Source: Capnocytophaga leadbetteri (lineage in GTDB: Bacteria; Bacteroidota; Bacteroidia; Flavobacteriales; Flavobacteriaceae). From it: a stretch of 64,000 nt of DNA. The translations under genes and the position numbers were made by a program. Below, piece after piece: positions 8,723 to 16,950 of the stretch. The notes under the pieces were generated by a model. That model had not been told where the DNA came from, made no database searches, and worked only from the letters and a program-made list of their open reading frames with translations. The first letter of the stretch is position 1. Each line of letters begins with the position of its first letter. The DNA is taken from positions 1 to 64,000 of the forward strand of contig NZ_QBKG01000005.1 in assembly GCF_003054025.1 (NCBI RefSeq), written 5' to 3'.

Positions 8723-9535
8723 ATGAAAATACAATACTGTTCAGACTTACACCTCGAATTTGAAGATAATTTAAACTTCTTAAGCAACTGCCCTATAAAG
8801 CGGGTGGGTGATATTCTTATTATCGCTGGCGACCTTGTGCCTTTTGCAAATCTCTCTAAAGCACTCTATAAAAGTGAAATAGCTGACCTCTGCAAGGGTT
8901 TTGAAAAGGTATTTTGGTTGCCTGGCAACCACGAGTATTACCTCTATACGCACCACTATGAGAGCAGTCGCTGTGAGCAGCCCTTGAAAGAAGTGCCTAA
9001 CCTCTACTTGGTAGATAACTATAGCGAGCGTATAGGCAACACTCAGCTGATACTTAGCACGATGTGGAGCCATATCAGCAAAAAGAACGAAAAAGCTATA
9101 AAGTACGGAATGAATGATTTCCGCTATATTACTGTGCTAAACCCTGCTAAAGGAGGTGAGATAGATTCTTTGGAAATAGCTGATTTTAACTATTTTAACA
9201 AAGAAGCGGTGCGTTTCTTGAAGAAAGAAGTAAAAAAAGCGGCTAAAGCCAAGCAAGCTGGCGAGATAGAGCGTATATTGGTCGCCACCCATTACGTACC
9301 CACCAAAGAGCATTACCCCGAAATATACGCCGACAGTCCTCTAAATGAAGCCTTTGCGCAAGACCTGACCGATTTTATCGTCTCAAACCCTATAGATTAT
9401 TGGATTTACGGGCATCACCATTTTAACCAACCCGACTTTAAGGTAGGTAGCACCCATCTACTCACCAACCAATTAGGCTACGTAATGCGAGATGAACACG
9501 AAGGGTTTGACTGGGAACGATGGGTGGAGGTGTGA
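8723..9535 (+). CDS. Calcineurin-like metallophosphoesterase
   Basis: A 270-residue cytoplasmic protein with the full set of metallophosphoesterase motifs in order: SDLHLEF near residue 7 (Asp and His metal ligands), GDLV near 36, GNHEYY near 68, ATHYVPT near 192 and GHHHF near 232. The family hydrolyses phosphomono- or diesters with a two-metal centre; the substrate here cannot be told. It has its own -7 element. No clear terminator follows, and a new promoter lies at 9575. Confidence 0.88.
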   Translation: MKIQYCSDLHLEFEDNLNFLSNCPIKRVGDILIIAGDLVPFANLSKALYKSEIADLCKGFEKVFWLPGNHEYYLYTHHYESSRCEQPLKEVPNLYLVDNYSERIGNTQLILSTMWSHISKKNEKAIKYGMNDFRYITVLNPAKGGEIDSLEIADFNYFNKEAVRFLKKEVKKAAKAKQAGEIERILVATHYVPTKEHYPEIYADSPLNEAFAQDLTDFIVSNPIDYWIYGHHHFNQPDFKVGSTHLLTNQLGYVMRDEHEGFDWERWVEV

Positions 9536-9574
9536 AAAAATGAAAAAAAGTTAATATTGTATTAAAAAAAGTTA

Positions 9575-9582
9575 TATATTTG
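9575..9582 (+). promoter_or_regulatory. -7 promoter element of the nuclease-like gene
   Basis: TATATTTG, with TTG at 9557-9559, before the ATG at 9614. Confidence 0.55.
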
Positions 9583-9613
9583 CAGCGCTAATATAATCAT
9601 ATAAAGTATTTTT

Positions 9614-10637
9614 ATGAAACCAAATATTTTTGACATCGCCACTAAAGAACTTAGTCAGGATGCTTTTATCACTTGGCTATTGGCTTTTGCTGATAATGAT
9701 AATCAGCAATACGATAAGGAATTAAACCTATGTGCAAAAGAATTTGTTTCTATGCTCATAAAAAAACAAATTCCAAATTTTAATGACCCGATACTTACAG
9801 TTGAAGCGGAGCGTCAATGGAAAAACATTGATATACGAGCAAAAGTAAATGGTAAATATCTTATCATAATAGAGGATAAAACCATTAGTTCAGAACATTC
9901 TAATCAATTAGAACGTTATAAGGAAATAGCAGAAAAATGGTGTTCAGAAAACAAATATGAAACACCTATTTGTATTTACCTTAAAACAGGAAATGAAAGT
10001 TTGAGTATTTTTAATGCAATAAAAGATAAAAGATAAAGGATACGCTATCTTTGACAGGACTGACTTCATAACTTTACTTAATAGTCATAAAGATATTAAA
10101 AACAATATTTTTATTGATTTTTACGAACGTATGACTAACTTAGAAAAGTTAAGTACTGACTTTGAACATAAGCCTTTAGACGAATGGAATGGCAATGATT
10201 GGCAAGGCTTTTTCAAGCTTATCGAAACTAAAATCTATATACAAAAATGGCATTATGTAAACAATCCAAATGGAGGTTTTTGGAATGCCATTCTTAATTG
10301 GGAGTATTGGGGAGACTATCCCGTATACATACAACTTGAAGAAGGGAAATTGTGCTTTAAATTATCTACAGACCCTGACGATATTGATTTGCCTGATAAT
10401 TTTGACAGAGCAAACACTCGTAATGAGCTTTACAATTTAATTATTGAGAAAGCAAACGCTTTAGGATTAGACGAAATTAGAAAACCTGATAGATTTGGTA
10501 ATGGTAAGTATATGACAGTTGCTATTGTTGATAAAGAGAACTGGTTGGCTAATGAAAAAGGGTTTGTAAATGCTCAAAAAGTAGTTGAAAATCTAACTAA
10601 ATATCTAAATTTCTTACGAGAAGAAATTCTAAAATAA
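9614..10637 (+). pseudogene. PD-(D/E)XK nuclease-like protein split by a 7-bp duplication
   Basis: The first frame (9614-10036) gives 140 residues with an ID...IIIEDKT core typical of PD-(D/E)XK nucleases. The second frame gives the rest, with the ORF visible from 10131 and sense coding from about 10038. At the junction, AGATAAA occurs twice in tandem (10024-10030, 10031-10037). Removing one copy joins NAIKDK directly to GYAIFDRTDF and restores a single protein of roughly 330-340 residues. The intact form would be a cytoplasmic nuclease-family protein of the kind often linked to phage defence. It is either a recent pseudogene or an off state of a slippage-prone gene. The target is unknown. 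Confidence 0.75.
10024..10037 (+). repeat. 7-bp tandem duplication AGATAAA x2
   Basis: Two perfect copies in tandem. The second copy supplies the TAA stop at 10034-10036 that ends the first reading frame. Confidence 0.85.
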
Positions 10638-10650
10638 TATCTATCAACCC

Positions 10651-10683
10651 CTCCCCACTCCTAAAAAAGTGGGGAGTTTTTTT
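10651..10683 (+). terminator. Rho-independent terminator of the nuclease-like gene
   Basis: CTCCCCACT (10651-10659) pairs with AGTGGGGAG (10668-10676) across an 8-base loop. Seven T residues follow. Confidence 0.88.
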
Positions 10684-10709
10684 GTAGAAAAAAATATAGT
10701 CGGTCATAT

Positions 10710-10735
10710 TTTGTCCATTTTATTTTATATCTTTG
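10710..10735 (+). promoter_or_regulatory. Promoter of the receiver-WYL pair
   Basis: TATCTTTG (10728-10735) is the -7 element; TTTG lies at 10710-10713. Confidence 0.6.
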
Positions 10736-10759
10736 CAGTGTAATTTTTAAAGTAATACA

Positions 10760-11050
10760 ATGAATCTTTACTTAGACGACCTCCGTACTACTCCTGAGGG
10801 GTTTGAGCGGGTGTATAGTTACGAGGAATTTGTAGCTTATCTTCAGCATTATGGGTTGCCTGATTTTATCTCGTTTGACCACGATTTGGGCGAGGAGTTT
10901 TCGGGCTATGATTGTGCCAAATATTTGGTGGATTATTGTTTAGACCGTCAGTTGCCTTTGCCCGAGTTTGTAGTGCACAGTCAAAACCCTGTAGGTAAGG
11001 CAAATATAGAACAACTATTAGCAAATTTTAAAAAGAATATAGAATTTTAA
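10760..11050 (+). CDS. Cyclic-phosphate processing receiver-like domain protein
   Basis: A 96-residue single-domain protein that resembles the small receiver-fold family described as cyclic-phosphate processing. It has an N-terminal acidic pair (YLDDLRTTP), SFDHDLGEE near residue 40 and VHSQNPVG near residue 75. In known members these acidic and His residues replace the usual phosphoacceptor site, and the genes are often found near RNA-repair or regulatory genes. The gene is followed after 11 bases by a WYL regulator, so the two probably form an operon. The biochemical role is inferred from the family only. Confidence 0.7.
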   Translation: MNLYLDDLRTTPEGFERVYSYEEFVAYLQHYGLPDFISFDHDLGEEFSGYDCAKYLVDYCLDRQLPLPEFVVHSQNPVGKANIEQLLANFKKNIEF

Positions 11051-11061
11051 TAAATAAAACT

Positions 11062-11970
11062 ATGGCTAAAAAAGAACAATTATTGCGATTAGTGCATATC
11101 GTAAAAGCTCTTGAAAAGGCTCCTGAAGAAGGACTTAGCTATCAGGAACTATACGACTACCTAAAACAAAAGCACGAGGATAAAGATTGCGAGAAGTTTA
11201 GCTTCTCAGAGAAAACTTTTCAGCGGGATAGGCATCTGTTAGAAGATATTTTTATGATTTATATTGCGCCTAATGGTAAGGGGCGATGGGTGATTGAAGA
11301 AAGCGAACTGACGAATCGGTATGCTATTTTTGACAATATCTTATTGGTAGATGCTTACCGTCGCACTAAAGAGATGCAAGAGGTGCTACTATTTGAACGA
11401 CAAGAGAAAACGCTGGGCTTAAACCATATTGAAGACATTATTGAGGCTATAGAAAAACATCGTACTGTGCGGTTTTTCTACACCAAATTTTGGGAAGGGG
11501 TAGCTCGCCTGCGTGAGATGGTGCCTTATGCCTTAAAGGAACACAACAGGCGTTGGTATCTCATTGCCGCTGAGCACAAAGAGCCTTTGCAGTTTAAGGC
11601 TTTTGGCTTAGACCGTATTTCTCAATTGGAGGTTACAATTACTAAAGTACAACGCAAAAAGGTGAATATAGAAGCTCTCTTTAAAAATACTTATGGGGTA
11701 ATGATTGATATGGGAACACCTCCGCAAGAGATCATTTTATCGTTTGACTACGAGCAGGGGCAATACATCAAAACACTACCATTGCACCCCTCGCAAAAGC
11801 TATTAGAGGACAATGAGGATGAGGTGCGTATCAGCTTGCTGCTCGTCCCTACTTACAATTTTGTGATGGAGATATGCGCCCGCAGTCAGTATGTGAAAGT
11901 GCTTGCTCCTGCTACATTGGCTGAAGAGGTAAGAGAACATCTAAAAAAAGCATATGAACAGTATTTGTAA
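11062..11970 (+). CDS. WYL-domain transcriptional regulator
   Basis: A 302-residue protein. The N-terminal third looks like a winged helix-turn-helix (SYQELYDYLKQ, FSEKTFQRDRHLLEDIF). The middle holds the WYL domain with HNRRWYLIAAEHK and FGLDRISQLE, followed by the usual C-terminal extension. WYL proteins sense ligands, probably nucleic acids or nucleotides, and often control defence or DNA-damage genes. It is cotranscribed with the small receiver-like gene upstream. It is the last gene before the integrative element begins. Confidence 0.85.
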   Translation: MAKKEQLLRLVHIVKALEKAPEEGLSYQELYDYLKQKHEDKDCEKFSFSEKTFQRDRHLLEDIFMIYIAPNGKGRWVIEESELTNRYAIFDNILLVDAYRRTKEMQEVLLFERQEKTLGLNHIEDIIEAIEKHRTVRFFYTKFWEGVARLREMVPYALKEHNRRWYLIAAEHKEPLQFKAFGLDRISQLEVTITKVQRKKVNIEALFKNTYGVMIDMGTPPQEIILSFDYEQGQYIKTLPLHPSQKLLEDNEDEVRISLLLVPTYNFVMEICARSQYVKVLAPATLAEEVREHLKKAYEQYL

Positions 11971-12008
11971 AATTTAGTCATTTGTAATTTGTCATTTGTA
12001 ATTATTTT

Positions 12009-12018
12009 GTATCTTTGC
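12009..12018 (+). other. Putative attachment core GTATCTTTGC (attL candidate)
   Basis: The sequence fits GTAnnTTTGC, the core recognised by CTnDOT-type integrases. It also reads as a -7 promoter box (TATCTTTG, 12010-12017) with no gene behind it, as expected if integration cut a promoter from its gene. The integrase follows 265 bases downstream. No matching right-hand copy can be identified within the window. Confidence 0.5.
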
Positions 12019-12255
12019 AAAAAAGCTATTTTAAAAAGTAAAACTACAAAAAATAATATAATTAACTCAAACAAAGGGGATTACTTTTTTTGATAGGAAG
12101 ATAAGAGAAGACAGAGACTTAGATGATTTGGACAGGTTTTTCCAAAATTAGGTTTCTAAATCATTACCTAATATCTTGAAAAATATTTTTTATTAACAGG
12201 TTATATTTCAGTGTTTTACACCTTTTTTCATCTTGTATAGTAACTTAATAAGAAG

Positions 12256-12263
12256 TACTTTCG
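12256..12263 (+). promoter_or_regulatory. -7 promoter element of the integrase gene
   Basis: TACTTTCG is one base off TAnnTTTG and sits 20 bases before the start at 12283. Confidence 0.45.
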
Positions 12264-12282
12264 CAAATTAAAAAATTAGAGT

Positions 12283-13518
12283 ATGGAAAAAGTAAAACGC
12301 TCAACTTTTAAGGTATTGTTCTACCTTAAAAAGAACGCCCCAAAGAAGAACGGTAAGGTTGCTATTATGGGGCGTATTACCATTGACAATCAGGTAGCTC
12401 AGTTCAGTACCAAACTTGAAATCCTTCCACAGAAATGGGATTTGAAGTACGGAAGGGTAATAGGTAAAACAGAAGAAGCTACCCAACTCAACCACAAGTT
12501 AGAAGAAATTCGCTCACGTATCATTACTCATTACGAAGAGCTGATGAAGTACGAGGGGGTGGTTACTGCACAAAAACTAAAAACTACTTTTTTGGGTATA
12601 GGAGTAGTAGAAGATTCCTTACTAAAAGTCTATGAGAAGTTCAAAGAAGATTTTGCCTTGATGGTAGAAAAAGGTGTTAGAAGTTGGAGAACACTCAATA
12701 AATACAAAAATGCATACACTCATTTGAGTGAGTTTATCCAATATAAATATCGCAAAAGCGATATCTCTTTCAAAGAATTAACAGAAGACTTTATCAATGA
12801 GTTCGACTTCTATCTTAGAGTCAATAAAGCTCTTGCGCAGAACACCATTTGGGTATACATGATGCCCCTTTGCAAAATGGTAGAAATAGCCATAGACAAA
12901 GGCATCATCCATCGCAATCCATTTAAGAACTACACTAACTCTATGGAAGAGAAAGACAGAGGTTATTTACTTAGAGAGGAAGTAGAAGCCCTTCTGCAAT
13001 ATCACCCTAAGAGTGCTTCTGTTGAATTAGTACGAGACCTATTTGTTTTTAGTTGCTTTACAGGTTTTTCGTATATTGACATCAAACAACTCAAGAAAAG
13101 TCATTTACAATCGTTCTTTGACGGCAACAAATGGCTTATCAAACGTCGTCAGAAATCCGATGTACCCTGTAATGTACGTCTATTGGATATAGCCGAGAAA
13201 ATTATTGAAAAATATGAGGGTACAACTCGTACTGAGGCATTGTTTCCTACACCCTCCAATGCTAATTGCAACCTTCTAATCAAAAAGATGATGAAAGATT
13301 GTAATATCATTCGTGAAAAACCTATCTCCTTTCACTGGGCACGCCATACCTTTGGTACTTTGTTCTTAACAGAAGGAGTCCCCTTGGAAAGTGTTAGCAA
13401 GATGATGGGACATAAGAATATCAAAACCACCCAGATTTATGCTAAAATCACCAATGAGAAAATCAGCAAGGATATGGAAATTGCTGCCGAACGATTAAAA
13501 AACTTAAAAATAGGATAA
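12283..13518 (+). CDS. int: Tyrosine recombinase / ICE integrase (IntDOT-like)
   Basis: A 411-residue site-specific recombinase. Residues 1-100 form the arm-binding domain typical of Bacteroidetes integrases, about 110-215 a SAM-like core-binding domain, and the rest the catalytic domain. Catalytic residues seen are HWAR (H351, R354), GHK (H377) and the nucleophile Tyr in QIYAKI (Y386). The first catalytic Arg is missing: the motif reads CFTGFSYIDI with Ser at 263, the same replacement described for IntDOT of CTnDOT. This supports a CTnDOT-like integration chemistry. It sits at the left end of the conjugative element and is followed by a terminator. Confidence 0.92.
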   Translation: MEKVKRSTFKVLFYLKKNAPKKNGKVAIMGRITIDNQVAQFSTKLEILPQKWDLKYGRVIGKTEEATQLNHKLEEIRSRIITHYEELMKYEGVVTAQKLKTTFLGIGVVEDSLLKVYEKFKEDFALMVEKGVRSWRTLNKYKNAYTHLSEFIQYKYRKSDISFKELTEDFINEFDFYLRVNKALAQNTIWVYMMPLCKMVEIAIDKGIIHRNPFKNYTNSMEEKDRGYLLREEVEALLQYHPKSASVELVRDLFVFSCFTGFSYIDIKQLKKSHLQSFFDGNKWLIKRRQKSDVPCNVRLLDIAEKIIEKYEGTTRTEALFPTPSNANCNLLIKKMMKDCNIIREKPISFHWARHTFGTLFLTEGVPLESVSKMMGHKNIKTTQIYAKITNEKISKDMEIAAERLKNLKIG

Positions 13519-13541
13519 CTAACAAATTCCTTCTTAGAATT

Positions 13542-13590
13542 AAAATCCATTGATAACATTTCAAAAAGAGATGTGTCGATGGATTTTTTT
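13542..13590 (+). terminator. Rho-independent terminator of the integrase gene
   Basis: AAAATCCATTGA (13542-13553) pairs with TCGATGGATTTT (13576-13587), with one G:U pair and a 22-base loop, and runs into a T tract. Confidence 0.75.
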
Positions 13591-14107
13591 GTTGCCTTAC
13601 AGAAAGCTATTAGAAGAGAAAAAGACTTCAACAAATAAGGAAAAGGGTATTCGTTTGCCACAAATAGAAATACGTCATTAAGACTTACCTATTTTCCCTG
13701 TTTTAAACACTTAAGGCACGTAATGGCGGTTCGTTGTTCGAGTGCAAAGGTATTTCTGTGTTATTAACGCTTCTTGCAAGGTCAAGCCCGATGGGTTTTC
13801 AAAAAAATCTCCAGCCCTTGTCCGTTGTCCTGCGGGTAGTATTTTTTTTAAAAACCTTGCAGAAGCTAAACACAGACCTTTTATGGCACTCGAAACGAAA
13901 CCAGCTCATTCCGACCTTTAAGCGAATAAAAAAAATGTCAAATATGAGAAAAATGCCGCTTCTTACAGATTGTTTTTTGAAACGAATACCGCTTTTCCTC
14001 CCATTGTCGAATAAAAAATTTCAAAAAGACAACCTAAAAGCCGAAAATCGTGCGTATCGTGTCTAAACAAGCCGTAAAGCCGTATAAAACTCCTAAAATG
14101 CAACAAG
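13591..14107. other. Non-coding region around the large hairpin
   Basis: Apart from the hairpin at 13728-13902 nothing convincing is coded here. A 110-codon frame from 13734 has no protein-like character and lies in the hairpin. Short AT-rich and GC-containing stretches follow up to the gene at 14108. Confidence 0.6.
13728..13902. repeat. 175-bp imperfect long hairpin
   Basis: Several inverted segments are nested in the same order on both sides: GGTTCGTTGTTCGAGTGC (13728) with GCACTCGAAACGAAACC (13886); AAAGGT (13746) with ACCTTT (13876); TCTGTGTTA (13755) with TAAACACAGA (13867); GCTTCTTGCAAGGT (13769) with ACCTTGCAGAAGC (13854); GGTTTTCAAAAAAAT (13794) with the T-rich run at 13841. It could be a structured RNA, a single-strand origin or a regulatory site. 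Confidence 0.75.
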
Positions 14108-14443
14108 ATGAAAAAAGAACCCTGTATCGCAACTAAATTCGTGTCTCACGAAATAAGCCCCTTAGAACATCTGAAAGACTGCCAAGTCTATCAGCTCCGT
14201 GTAAAGCTCAATAGCGGTGAGAAACTCACCCGAATAGAAAAAAATTGGATTACCCAAGCGGTCAATAGTAACTGCTTTTTCAGAAATGCTATCCCCTTAT
14301 TGGGCTACCGATTTGACTTTTCCGATATACTGAGAAAGTTCATTGTAAAGCAGTATAATACTTGGTATGAATACTATGCTATCGACCGCACCAGCCTCCG
14401 TGCCTATCTTTATGGGCACATAGACCAAATAGTAGAAATTTAG
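14108..14443 (+). CDS. Conserved-looking ICE protein of unknown function
   Basis: A 111-residue protein I do not recognise. It is soluble, basic and rich in aromatic residues toward the C-terminus (KQYNTWYEYYAIDRTSLRAY), with no signal or membrane segment. It lies 26 bases before ssb and is likely the first gene of the ssb-PRTRC operon. The position in the element, not sequence, suggests a role in ICE maintenance or DNA processing. Confidence 0.6.
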   Translation: MKKEPCIATKFVSHEISPLEHLKDCQVYQLRVKLNSGEKLTRIEKNWITQAVNSNCFFRNAIPLLGYRFDFSDILRKFIVKQYNTWYEYYAIDRTSLRAYLYGHIDQIVEI

Positions 14444-14468
14444 TAACCTAATAACAAATAGAACGCTT

Positions 14469-14903
14469 ATGAATATCGTAGGAAGACTTACCGAAAATGC
14501 ACAAGTGCAAACCCTATCAAATGGCAAACAAGTCGTTAATTTCTCTGTAGCAGTGAACGACAACTACCGAAACAAAGCAGGTGAAAACGTACAGCAAACC
14601 TCCTTTTTTGACTGTGCTTATTGGCTCAGTACGGGGGTTGCTCCATACCTTACCAAAGGCACATTGGTTGAATTGGAAGGACGAGTATCGGCACGAGCGT
14701 GGCTCAATCGTGAGGGAGAACCTCAAGCAGGCTTGAACTTTCACACCTCCAAAATTAAATTCCACTTTAGCAAGAAAGCAGAAGTAACACCTAATATCTC
14801 TGCAAGTGAGACAAATAACGTAAATGCTATAACACCTTTGCCAAAGCCCCAAGTCACAACAGGGCAAGTCGTAGAGGAAGACGAGGACGATTTGCCTTTC
14901 TAA
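14469..14903 (+). CDS. ssb: Single-stranded DNA-binding protein
   Basis: A 144-residue OB-fold SSB. The N-terminus MNIVGRLTENAQVQTLSNG and the strand SFFDCAYWLS with GTLVELEGRVSARAW are typical of the DNA-binding domain (1-105). A short linker leads to the acidic tip EEDEDDLPF, which in SSBs recruits replication and repair proteins. Many conjugative elements carry an ssb to coat the incoming strand. It is followed by a run of small ICE genes on the same strand. Confidence 0.92.
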   Translation: MNIVGRLTENAQVQTLSNGKQVVNFSVAVNDNYRNKAGENVQQTSFFDCAYWLSTGVAPYLTKGTLVELEGRVSARAWLNREGEPQAGLNFHTSKIKFHFSKKAEVTPNISASETNNVNAITPLPKPQVTTGQVVEEDEDDLPF

Positions 14904-14932
14904 ATGTATAACCCTTTAAAATTGAACAGAAA

Positions 14933-15379
14933 ATGAATATCAGCAAAACACCTACAACACACCTATTGGTGCGTGCCTATACCAATAGCGAATGGGATAG
15001 TTGCGACTTTGCCCTTATCACCCTTACCGAGCAATGGCTTGAGAAAGTGAAAAAAATAGCCCAACAAGTATCTACCCTAAAGAGCGACCCCAATTTTGTA
15101 AACCTTAGTTTCTATGAGGCAAGAACCGACTTTTATACCCTCAGCGATGAGGAACAACCCGACTTGTCCCTCTTGGAAGAACGCACTTGGGCTTTTGTGG
15201 AACTCACTGAGGAGGAATTAGCCTCTTTCAATACGCCTGAAAGCCGTTTGGATATTTACCGAAGCGTATTTACTCGATACGATGATTTCTATATAAAAGC
15301 CTATGGAAAATACTCCTCCGATGAGTATTGGACGGACGACATCCGTTTTGAAGAACTTTTTAAAACCTTTGAAAAATGA
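14933..15379 (+). CDS. Hypothetical ICE protein
   Basis: A 148-residue acidic soluble protein, not recognised. It has no signal peptide or membrane segment. It lies 29 bases after ssb and overlaps the next gene by four bases (ATGA at 15376), so it is part of the ssb-PRTRC operon. The composition is rich in Glu, Asp, Tyr and Phe. No motif allows a function. Confidence 0.6.
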   Translation: MNISKTPTTHLLVRAYTNSEWDSCDFALITLTEQWLEKVKKIAQQVSTLKSDPNFVNLSFYEARTDFYTLSDEEQPDLSLLEERTWAFVELTEEELASFNTPESRLDIYRSVFTRYDDFYIKAYGKYSSDEYWTDDIRFEELFKTFEK

Positions 15380-15582
15380 TAATAACAGACCTCAATGGCG
15401 CACCTATAGAGGTAACCGACCTTGATAAAGCCTTAGCGCAAGCCGATAGCTTTAGAAGGTATAAGCATACTGACAATACCCACAAGGCGTTAGACAAGAG
15501 GCTAAAAGCCTATTGGCAGGACTTATATATTAAACTAAAGCAACTCAAAGAAGCCCAAAACTCAACCCTTAATAAAACCTAA
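15376..15582 (+). CDS. Small hypothetical ICE protein
   Basis: A 68-residue basic protein (ALDKRLKAYWQDLYIKLKQL forms a likely helix). It is translationally coupled to the preceding gene through the ATGA overlap and followed after six bases by the next small ORF. The tight packing supports a real gene; the function is unknown. Confidence 0.55.
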   Translation: MIITDLNGAPIEVTDLDKALAQADSFRRYKHTDNTHKALDKRLKAYWQDLYIKLKQLKEAQNSTLNKT

Positions 15583-15588
15583 CAGCCT

Positions 15589-15822
15589 ATGGAAAGCGTT
15601 TACTTAGTCTATAAAACCGATAGCTGGCACTATATGAGTAGCCGTGTCCTTATGCAAGTATGCATAAGCAAGAACAAAGCAATCGAAATGATAAAAGCCT
15701 ATTGCAAGCGGTACAAGCTAGCCTTTACCCAAGACGACCTAACCAACTTGCAATGGTACGACCAAACCCAATGTAGCAAAAGAAGCATTGAGTTTGAGAT
15801 AGAACCCCAAGAAGTAGTTTAA
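15589..15822 (+). CDS. Small hypothetical ICE protein
   Basis: A 77-residue soluble protein starting MESVYLVYKTDSWHYMSSR, with no recognised domain. It is tightly packed between small ORFs of the ssb-PRTRC operon. The role is unknown. Confidence 0.55.
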   Translation: MESVYLVYKTDSWHYMSSRVLMQVCISKNKAIEMIKAYCKRYKLAFTQDDLTNLQWYDQTQCSKRSIEFEIEPQEVV

Positions 15823-15841
15823 CCTAAAAAAGAGTATCTCA

Positions 15842-16057
15842 ATGAAAACACTCAAACAGCCCTTAGCAACCGACACCCAAGCCCTGTCCTATATAGGGAT
15901 AATCATCCGAACTTTTGAGCCACTGCACTTTATGAACCTTAGTGACCAAGACCGAGAGGCAACCCTCAAAGCCCGACAAACCTTAGAAGCTATCGTAAAG
16001 GCAAACGGCTACACAGTGAGTTATCGCACTGAAAACACTATTAAAAAAGTCCCTTAA
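15842..16057 (+). CDS. Small hypothetical ICE protein
   Basis: A 71-residue soluble protein, mostly helical in appearance (DREATLKARQTLEAIVKANG). It has no recognised domain and lies between small ICE ORFs and PRTRC protein E. The role is unknown. Confidence 0.55.
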   Translation: MKTLKQPLATDTQALSYIGIIIRTFEPLHFMNLSDQDREATLKARQTLEAIVKANGYTVSYRTENTIKKVP

Positions 16058-16106
16058 AAGATAAGGATATAAAAACAGAAGTATCAATTTAAAAACGAAG
16101 TATCCA

Positions 16107-16604
16107 ATGGAAACCCATTTTTTCAATCAAATTGCTCAGTTAGCCATACAAGGCAAACTGCACTTAGTCATAACCCAAGAAGCAAATAGCCAGCTTGTTG
16201 TATCGGTATTGCTTGAGAATGAACAATGTTCAGACCCTGCCAAGCACCTTTTGCCTCCCTTAGTACTTAGAGGCACTGCCGAAGAATTAGATGCAGGCTT
16301 TTTTCAAAGCATCACCCAACCTTTAGAAGAAACCTCCTCTCTGTTTGTGAATATGGAGCAGTACATCGAGGCACAAAAGCAAGCCCAAAGGCAATCAGCT
16401 ATGGAGAAAGAAAAAGCCGAGAAACAACAAAAGAAATACGATGAGGCTATGAAAAAAGTAGCTGATTTAGAAGCGCAGGGCAAGTACCGAGAAGCGTGGT
16501 CAAAACTACCTCCTCCCGATGAGTTCCCTAACTATGCCGATAAAATCCGCAAAAAAAGGTCAGAACTATCCACACACTTTGCCCCTACCTTGTTTGAAGA
16601 ATAA
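16107..16604 (+). CDS. PRTRC system protein E
   Basis: A 165-residue protein matching the PRTRC protein E pattern. The N-terminal domain starts METHFFNQIAQLAIQGKLHL and includes LPPLVLRGTAEELDAGFF. It is followed by a Gln/Lys-rich coiled coil of about 40 residues and a short C-terminal part. PRTRC (ParB-related, ThiF-related cassette) genes travel together on plasmids and ICEs; their molecular job is not established. The gene is followed by PRTRC protein C after 27 bases. Confidence 0.8.
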   Translation: METHFFNQIAQLAIQGKLHLVITQEANSQLVVSVLLENEQCSDPAKHLLPPLVLRGTAEELDAGFFQSITQPLEETSSLFVNMEQYIEAQKQAQRQSAMEKEKAEKQQKKYDEAMKKVADLEAQGKYREAWSKLPPPDEFPNYADKIRKKRSELSTHFAPTLFEE

Positions 16605-16631
16605 GTATTAACCCCTAAAAAAAGTATTGTT

Positions 16632-16850
16632 ATGCTCATAGCTACCCAACTGAAAAGAATGTTTGTCTTTGAAGAAAACCGACAAACTATCCACCTTGCC
16701 GACCCTAATCCATCGTGGTCAGTAGAGCAAGTCAAGAATTTTTACAGCACCCATTACCCCCTGCTCACCAATGCCAAAGCAGGCACACCTTATGTAGAGG
16801 GAGACAGCGTTGTCTATCCCCTACAAATCACAATGGGTACAAAAGGCTAA
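16632..16850 (+). CDS. PRTRC system protein C
   Basis: A 72-residue protein with a ubiquitin-like size and the family features RMFVFEENRQTIHLADP, an FYSTHYPLLTNA helix and VEGDSVVYPLQITMGTKG near the C-terminus. It sits between proteins E and the probable F. PRTRC C is thought to have a beta-grasp-like fold, which fits a ThiF partner in the same cassette; that pairing is inference. Confidence 0.82.
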   Translation: MLIATQLKRMFVFEENRQTIHLADPNPSWSVEQVKNFYSTHYPLLTNAKAGTPYVEGDSVVYPLQITMGTKG

Positions 16851-16950
16851 ATCTCTACTAATTCTAAAGCTATGAGCCTTGTAAAACAGCTTAAAACAAG
16901 GCTTATAGCTAAAATTACAAACATTATCAAAAACTAAAAACAACCTAAAA

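Larger units (their letters stand above)
11971..12282. other. ICE left boundary region without a gene
   Basis: A 312-base gap between the WYL regulator and the integrase. It holds a short direct repeat (GTCATTTGTAATT at about 11977 and 11991), an orphan promoter containing the putative attachment core (12009-12018), a 7-bp inverted repeat ATTAGGT/ACCTAAT (12147-12153, 12166-12172) that could be an integrase or excisionase arm site, and the integrase promoter. No convincing ORF is seen. Confidence 0.6.

Noticed and set aside
13519-13638. In-frame extension after the integrase stop (about 39 codons)
   Set aside because: It runs through the integrase terminator hairpin, so a read-through product is unlikely.
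13734-14066. 110-codon plus-strand frame
   Set aside because: It lies largely within the long hairpin, has no protein-like composition and no promoter or neighbour coupling.
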